Assembly (NCBI GenBank): GCA_964617825.1
Contig: CAZTWL010000010.1
Coordinates: forward strand, 1-64,000
Direction: 5' to 3'
DNA: 64,000 nt
Source: VSJD01 sp964617825
Lineage (GTDB): Bacteria; Verrucomicrobiota; Kiritimatiellia; JAAZAB01
The notes under the pieces are model-generated. The model was given only the letters and a program-made list of their open reading frames with translations, was not told where the DNA came from and did not search any database. Shown here piece by piece: positions 61,573 through 64,000 of the stretch. Positions within the stretch are counted from its first letter, which is position 1; the number at the start of each line of letters is the position of its first letter. The translations under genes were made by a program, and so were the position numbers.

Positions 61573-61959
61573 ATGAGCGTCGATCGAATAACCCGTGTCA
61601 ACGAACTGCTCAAGCGTGAAATCGGCGACCTGCTGTTCCGCGTCATGCATGCCGACGCCTTCGATCTGGCCTCCGTGACAATCACGCGGGTGCATACCAG
61701 CAAGGACCTGCGGGAGGCGCGCGTCTATGTCTCGATCCTAGGCCATGAGGCGGAACGTTCGCGTATGCTGGCGCTCCTGATGCACCGACGCAGCGAGATC
61801 CAGCACCGCATCAACAAGGACATCACGCTCAAGTACACCCCGCGCCTGACATTCGAACTGGATACTTCGGTGGAAGAAGGGGACCACGTTCTGGCCGTGC
61901 TCGCCAAACTGGAAGCGGACAGCCCGACGCCGCCGGAGACATCGGCGCCAACCGAATAA
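61573..61959 (+). CDS. rbfA: Ribosome-binding factor A
   Basis: 128 residues from ATG 61573. VDRITRVNELLKREIGDLLFRVMHADAF, VTITRVHTSKDLREARVYVSILG and RRSEIQHRINKDITLKYTPRLTFELDTSVEEGDHV match RbfA, a 30S maturation factor that binds near the 16S 5' helix. It is 144 bases downstream of infB; that gap includes TTGACC-like sequence but no convincing promoter. Confidence 0.95.
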   Translation: MSVDRITRVNELLKREIGDLLFRVMHADAFDLASVTITRVHTSKDLREARVYVSILGHEAERSRMLALLMHRRSEIQHRINKDITLKYTPRLTFELDTSVEEGDHVLAVLAKLEADSPTPPETSAPTE

Positions 61960-61981
61960 TATTAACGAAGATTGCCAAACC

Positions 61982-62740
61982 ATGACATATACCCCTTCCC
62001 ATGCCAGCGGTTTTTTTGGTCTGGCGCAGGCCGACGGCCTGTTGCTGGTGGATAAACCCGCAAGGATGACATCGCATGACGTGGTTGACCAGATTCGCCG
62101 GCAGTTCCACTTCGAAAAAGTCGGCCATGCCGGCACGTTGGATCCCCAGGCCACCGGCCTCCTGATCCTGATGATCGGGCGCGCCACCAAACTGGCCAAT
62201 GCGCTGTTGGCCGGCGACAAAACCTACGAAGGCACCTTGCATCTGGGAGTCGCCACCGACACGCAGGACGCCGACGGCCAGGTCGTCAGCCAGGCCGATT
62301 ACCGTCATATCACCCGCGAGCAACTGGAAGCGGAGATCCGGAAAATGACGGGGGATTTTATGCAAACGCCCCCCATGGTTTCCGCCGCCAAGAAAAATGG
62401 GGTGCCGCTCTACAAGCTGGCGCGCCAGGGCAAAACCGTGGAGCGGGAGCCCAAACTGGTGCATGTTTACGAATTCGTCCTGCGCGATTTCACGCCGCCG
62501 CGCGCCTCATTTTATCTGCGCTGTTCCAAAGGTTTTTATGTGCGCACCCTGTGCGCCGATCTGGGCGCAATTCTGGGCTGCGGCGCGCACCTGGAACAGT
62601 TGCGCCGCACCCAGATCGGCGAATTTGACCTGACCCAGGCTTCGCGCCTGGAGGATCTTTTGCGCCTGGACCGGAACCAGCTACTGGAGAAGATTTTCCC
62701 GCTGACCCGCGTCAACCTGCCCTCGGCACGCACTCCATGA
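61982..62740 (+). CDS. truB: tRNA pseudouridine-55 synthase TruB
   Basis: 252 residues. DKPARMTSHDVVDQIRR, HAGTLDPQATGLLILMIGRATKLA with the catalytic Asp, DKTYEGTLHLG and PLYKLARQGKTVER are characteristic. E. coli TruB has 314 residues; here the C-terminal PUA-type domain is shortened to about 25 residues. The enzyme makes pseudouridine-55 in the T-loop of tRNAs. Its stop overlaps the ribF start as ATGA. Confidence 0.96.
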   Translation: MTYTPSHASGFFGLAQADGLLLVDKPARMTSHDVVDQIRRQFHFEKVGHAGTLDPQATGLLILMIGRATKLANALLAGDKTYEGTLHLGVATDTQDADGQVVSQADYRHITREQLEAEIRKMTGDFMQTPPMVSAAKKNGVPLYKLARQGKTVEREPKLVHVYEFVLRDFTPPRASFYLRCSKGFYVRTLCADLGAILGCGAHLEQLRRTQIGEFDLTQASRLEDLLRLDRNQLLEKIFPLTRVNLPSARTP

Positions 62741-63729
62741 AACTGGGCCATAAACTCGCATACCTTAGCGGACAACGGCGGCCCGTTTTCCTGGCCGCCG
62801 GTTTTTTTGACGGCGTTCACCGGGGTCATCAGGCCATCATCCGTAAAATTATTGGCGCCGCGCGGCGCGCGCAAGGCACGGCCTGGGTCATGACCTTCGA
62901 TACGCACCCCCTCAAAGTCCTCCATCCGACAATAGCCCCGAAGCTGCTGACATCGACACCGCATAAGCTTCGGCTGCTGAAAGCCATGGGCGTACAGGGA
63001 TGCATCGTAATTCCATTTACCCGGGAATTGGCCCGGCGGCAACCGAAGGCGTTCGTCGCCATGCTGGCGCTGGCCGCCCCGGCATTGCGCCAGATTGTGA
63101 TCGGCCGGAACTGGACATTCGGCCGGCAAGGATGCGGAACCCCGGCTACGCTGAAAGCCCTGGCACCGGTTTATGGCTTCAAAGTCGCGGTTATTCCTCC
63201 CGTACGCTGGCACGGCACGGTGGTTTCCAGCACACGGATCCGCGCCGCCGTATTGGCCGGACGCCTGACGGAAGCCGCCGGCATGCTGGGGCGCCCATTC
63301 AGCCTGTTGGGCACAGTCGTGCCTGGCCGCGGGATTGGCCGCACACTTGGCATTCCCACGGCCAATCTGAACCCGCATAACGAAGTGGCGCCTCCCAACG
63401 GCGTCTATATCGTTCGCGCCTCCTGGGATGGCGCCACCTATCCGGGGATCGTCAATCTGGGCATTCGACCGACGCTCATACAGCGCCCGCCCGGCGCCGG
63501 CGGCGCGTTCCACCGCCCTGAGCGCGTATTGGAGCTGCATCTCCTCGACATGCACCGCAACCTGTATGGCAAAGACATCGAAGTCGCGTTTTTAAAGAAA
63601 CTCCGTCGCGAGCGCGCATTCCCTTCCCTGGAGGCGCTCCAAGGCCAGATCCGGAAAGACATCGAACAAACCCGTAAATTTTTTGCGGCCGTCAGCAGGC
63701 TTAAAGGCAAAATGCTAGGTAAACGATAA
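62737..63729 (+). CDS. ribF: Bifunctional riboflavin kinase / FAD synthetase
   Basis: 330 residues. The N-terminal FMN adenylyltransferase half has GFFDGVHRGHQAII (usually GNFDGVHLGHQ) and VVSSTRIRAAVLAGRLTEA; the C-terminal riboflavin kinase half has GRGIGRTLGIPTANLNPHNEVAPPNGVYIVRA and PGIVNLGIRPT. It makes FMN and FAD from riboflavin, which fits the many flavoproteins in this window. Translation is coupled to truB. Confidence 0.95.
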   Translation: MKLGHKLAYLSGQRRPVFLAAGFFDGVHRGHQAIIRKIIGAARRAQGTAWVMTFDTHPLKVLHPTIAPKLLTSTPHKLRLLKAMGVQGCIVIPFTRELARRQPKAFVAMLALAAPALRQIVIGRNWTFGRQGCGTPATLKALAPVYGFKVAVIPPVRWHGTVVSSTRIRAAVLAGRLTEAAGMLGRPFSLLGTVVPGRGIGRTLGIPTANLNPHNEVAPPNGVYIVRASWDGATYPGIVNLGIRPTLIQRPPGAGGAFHRPERVLELHLLDMHRNLYGKDIEVAFLKKLRRERAFPSLEALQGQIRKDIEQTRKFFAAVSRLKGKMLGKR

Positions 63730-63798
63730 AAAAGGCCGACGCGCCGGAGGTCCGGCATCGAACTGAATGAAGGTATTTTATTCTGATTTTCAATTTCA

Positions 63799-63826
63799 GC
63801 GCATTCGCGAACGCGGACGATTTTTT
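63799..63826 (+). terminator. Possible terminator after ribF
   Basis: An imperfect hairpin around TTCGCGAA (CGC-A-TT / AA-C-GCG) followed within five bases by a run of six T. It would end the nusA-ribF transcript before the rpsO promoter. Confidence 0.4.
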
Positions 63827-63840
63827 ATTTAATTAGCCTA

Positions 63841-63869
63841 TTTACAAATTCAGGATGAATGGGTATACT
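63841..63869 (+). promoter_or_regulatory. rpsO promoter
   Basis: TTTACA (63841-63846), 17-base spacer, TATACT (63864-63869), a near-consensus sigma-70 promoter about 35 bases before ATG 63904. Confidence 0.8.
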
Positions 63870-63903
63870 TCGCGCGCAATAAACAAAGAACAACGGAAAT
63901 GTC

Positions 63904-64000
63904 ATGGCATCATCAATCAAAGACAAAATCAAGAAAGAGTTTCAGCACCACGAAAAAGACAGTGGTTCGGCTGGTGTTCAGGTAGCCCTGTTGTCTCTGC
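63904..64000 (+). CDS. rpsO: 30S ribosomal protein S15 (5' part)
   Basis: The first 32 residues are present before the window ends: MASSIKDKIKKEFQHHEKD followed by SGSAGVQVALLS, which matches the S15 N-terminus. S15 binds 16S rRNA helices 20-22 early in 30S assembly. The full protein should have about 89 residues. Confidence 0.95.
   Translation, partial: MASSIKDKIKKEFQHHEKDSGSAGVQVALLSL

Overview
The window reads as a chromosomal segment of an uncultured, probably anaerobic member of the PVC superphylum, most like Kiritimatiellota or Lentisphaerota. This is inferred from content, because no 16S rRNA gene is present. The clues are: DUF4838 and DUF4091 glycosidase-like proteins, repeated Gfo/Idh/MocA oxidoreductases, a two-module FAD oxidoreductase with a HEAT-like tail, a secreted beta-helix/FG-GAP protein, a four-subunit 2-oxoacid:ferredoxin oxidoreductase, and a membrane NapH/NapG-like iron-sulfur protein paired with a Tat-exported DUF362 protein. 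Coding is dense and GC-rich, with no phage, transposase or CRISPR.

Layout. 0.1-5.3 kb (minus): a shrunken Gfo/Idh gene, a secreted DUF4838/CBM9-like protein, an orphan tRNA 3' fragment and a HerA-like ATPase. 5.6-13.1 kb (minus): a co-directional set running U32 protein, double FAD oxidoreductase, Gfo/Idh, and an unrecognised 268-residue protein. 13.2-19.3 kb: nitroreductase, then (minus) fmdB-recN, mtnP, a transglutaminase-like protein and rpmB. 19.4-27.7 kb: tRNA-Glu on the plus strand, whose 3' part lies antisense to the end of a large PAS/GAF histidine kinase, then a GT39-like membrane glycosyltransferase and a secreted beta-helix protein.

28.0-34.7 kb (plus) is a surface-glycan cluster: two methyltransferases, a GT4 glycosyltransferase, and hddA, galE, an hddC-like and a gmhA-like gene, which supply most of a GDP-D-glycero-D-manno-heptose route. 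A long hairpin lies in its leader. It is followed on the minus strand by a B12-binding radical SAM protein with unusual cysteine spacing, a GT2 transferase, an exported pentapeptide protein and rpoD. rpoD is preceded by a tRNA-Thr under a near-consensus promoter.

40.5-45.9 kb is a redox region: the NapH/NapG-like fusion and DUF362 gene on the minus strand, diverging from a four-gene 2-oxoacid:ferredoxin oxidoreductase operon. 46.0-54.6 kb holds a large coiled-coil/TPR envelope protein with a 177-residue internal duplication, tRNA-Arg and tRNA-Leu, a zincin-PPC-GNAT operon, rlmM, a DUF4091 protein and a diacylglycerol-kinase-like gene. 54.7-57.7 kb (minus) has mazG, thiC and a HAD-fold protein without its catalytic aspartates. 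57.9-64.0 kb is the conserved nusA-infB-rbfA-truB-ribF-rpsO cluster; rpsO has its own promoter and is cut by the window edge.

The items I would look at first are the NapHG/DUF362 pair beside the ferredoxin oxidoreductase, the FAD/Gfo-Idh/orphan gene set, the catalytically stripped HAD upstream of thiC, the radical SAM protein with CX6CX2C, and the leader hairpin of the glycan cluster.
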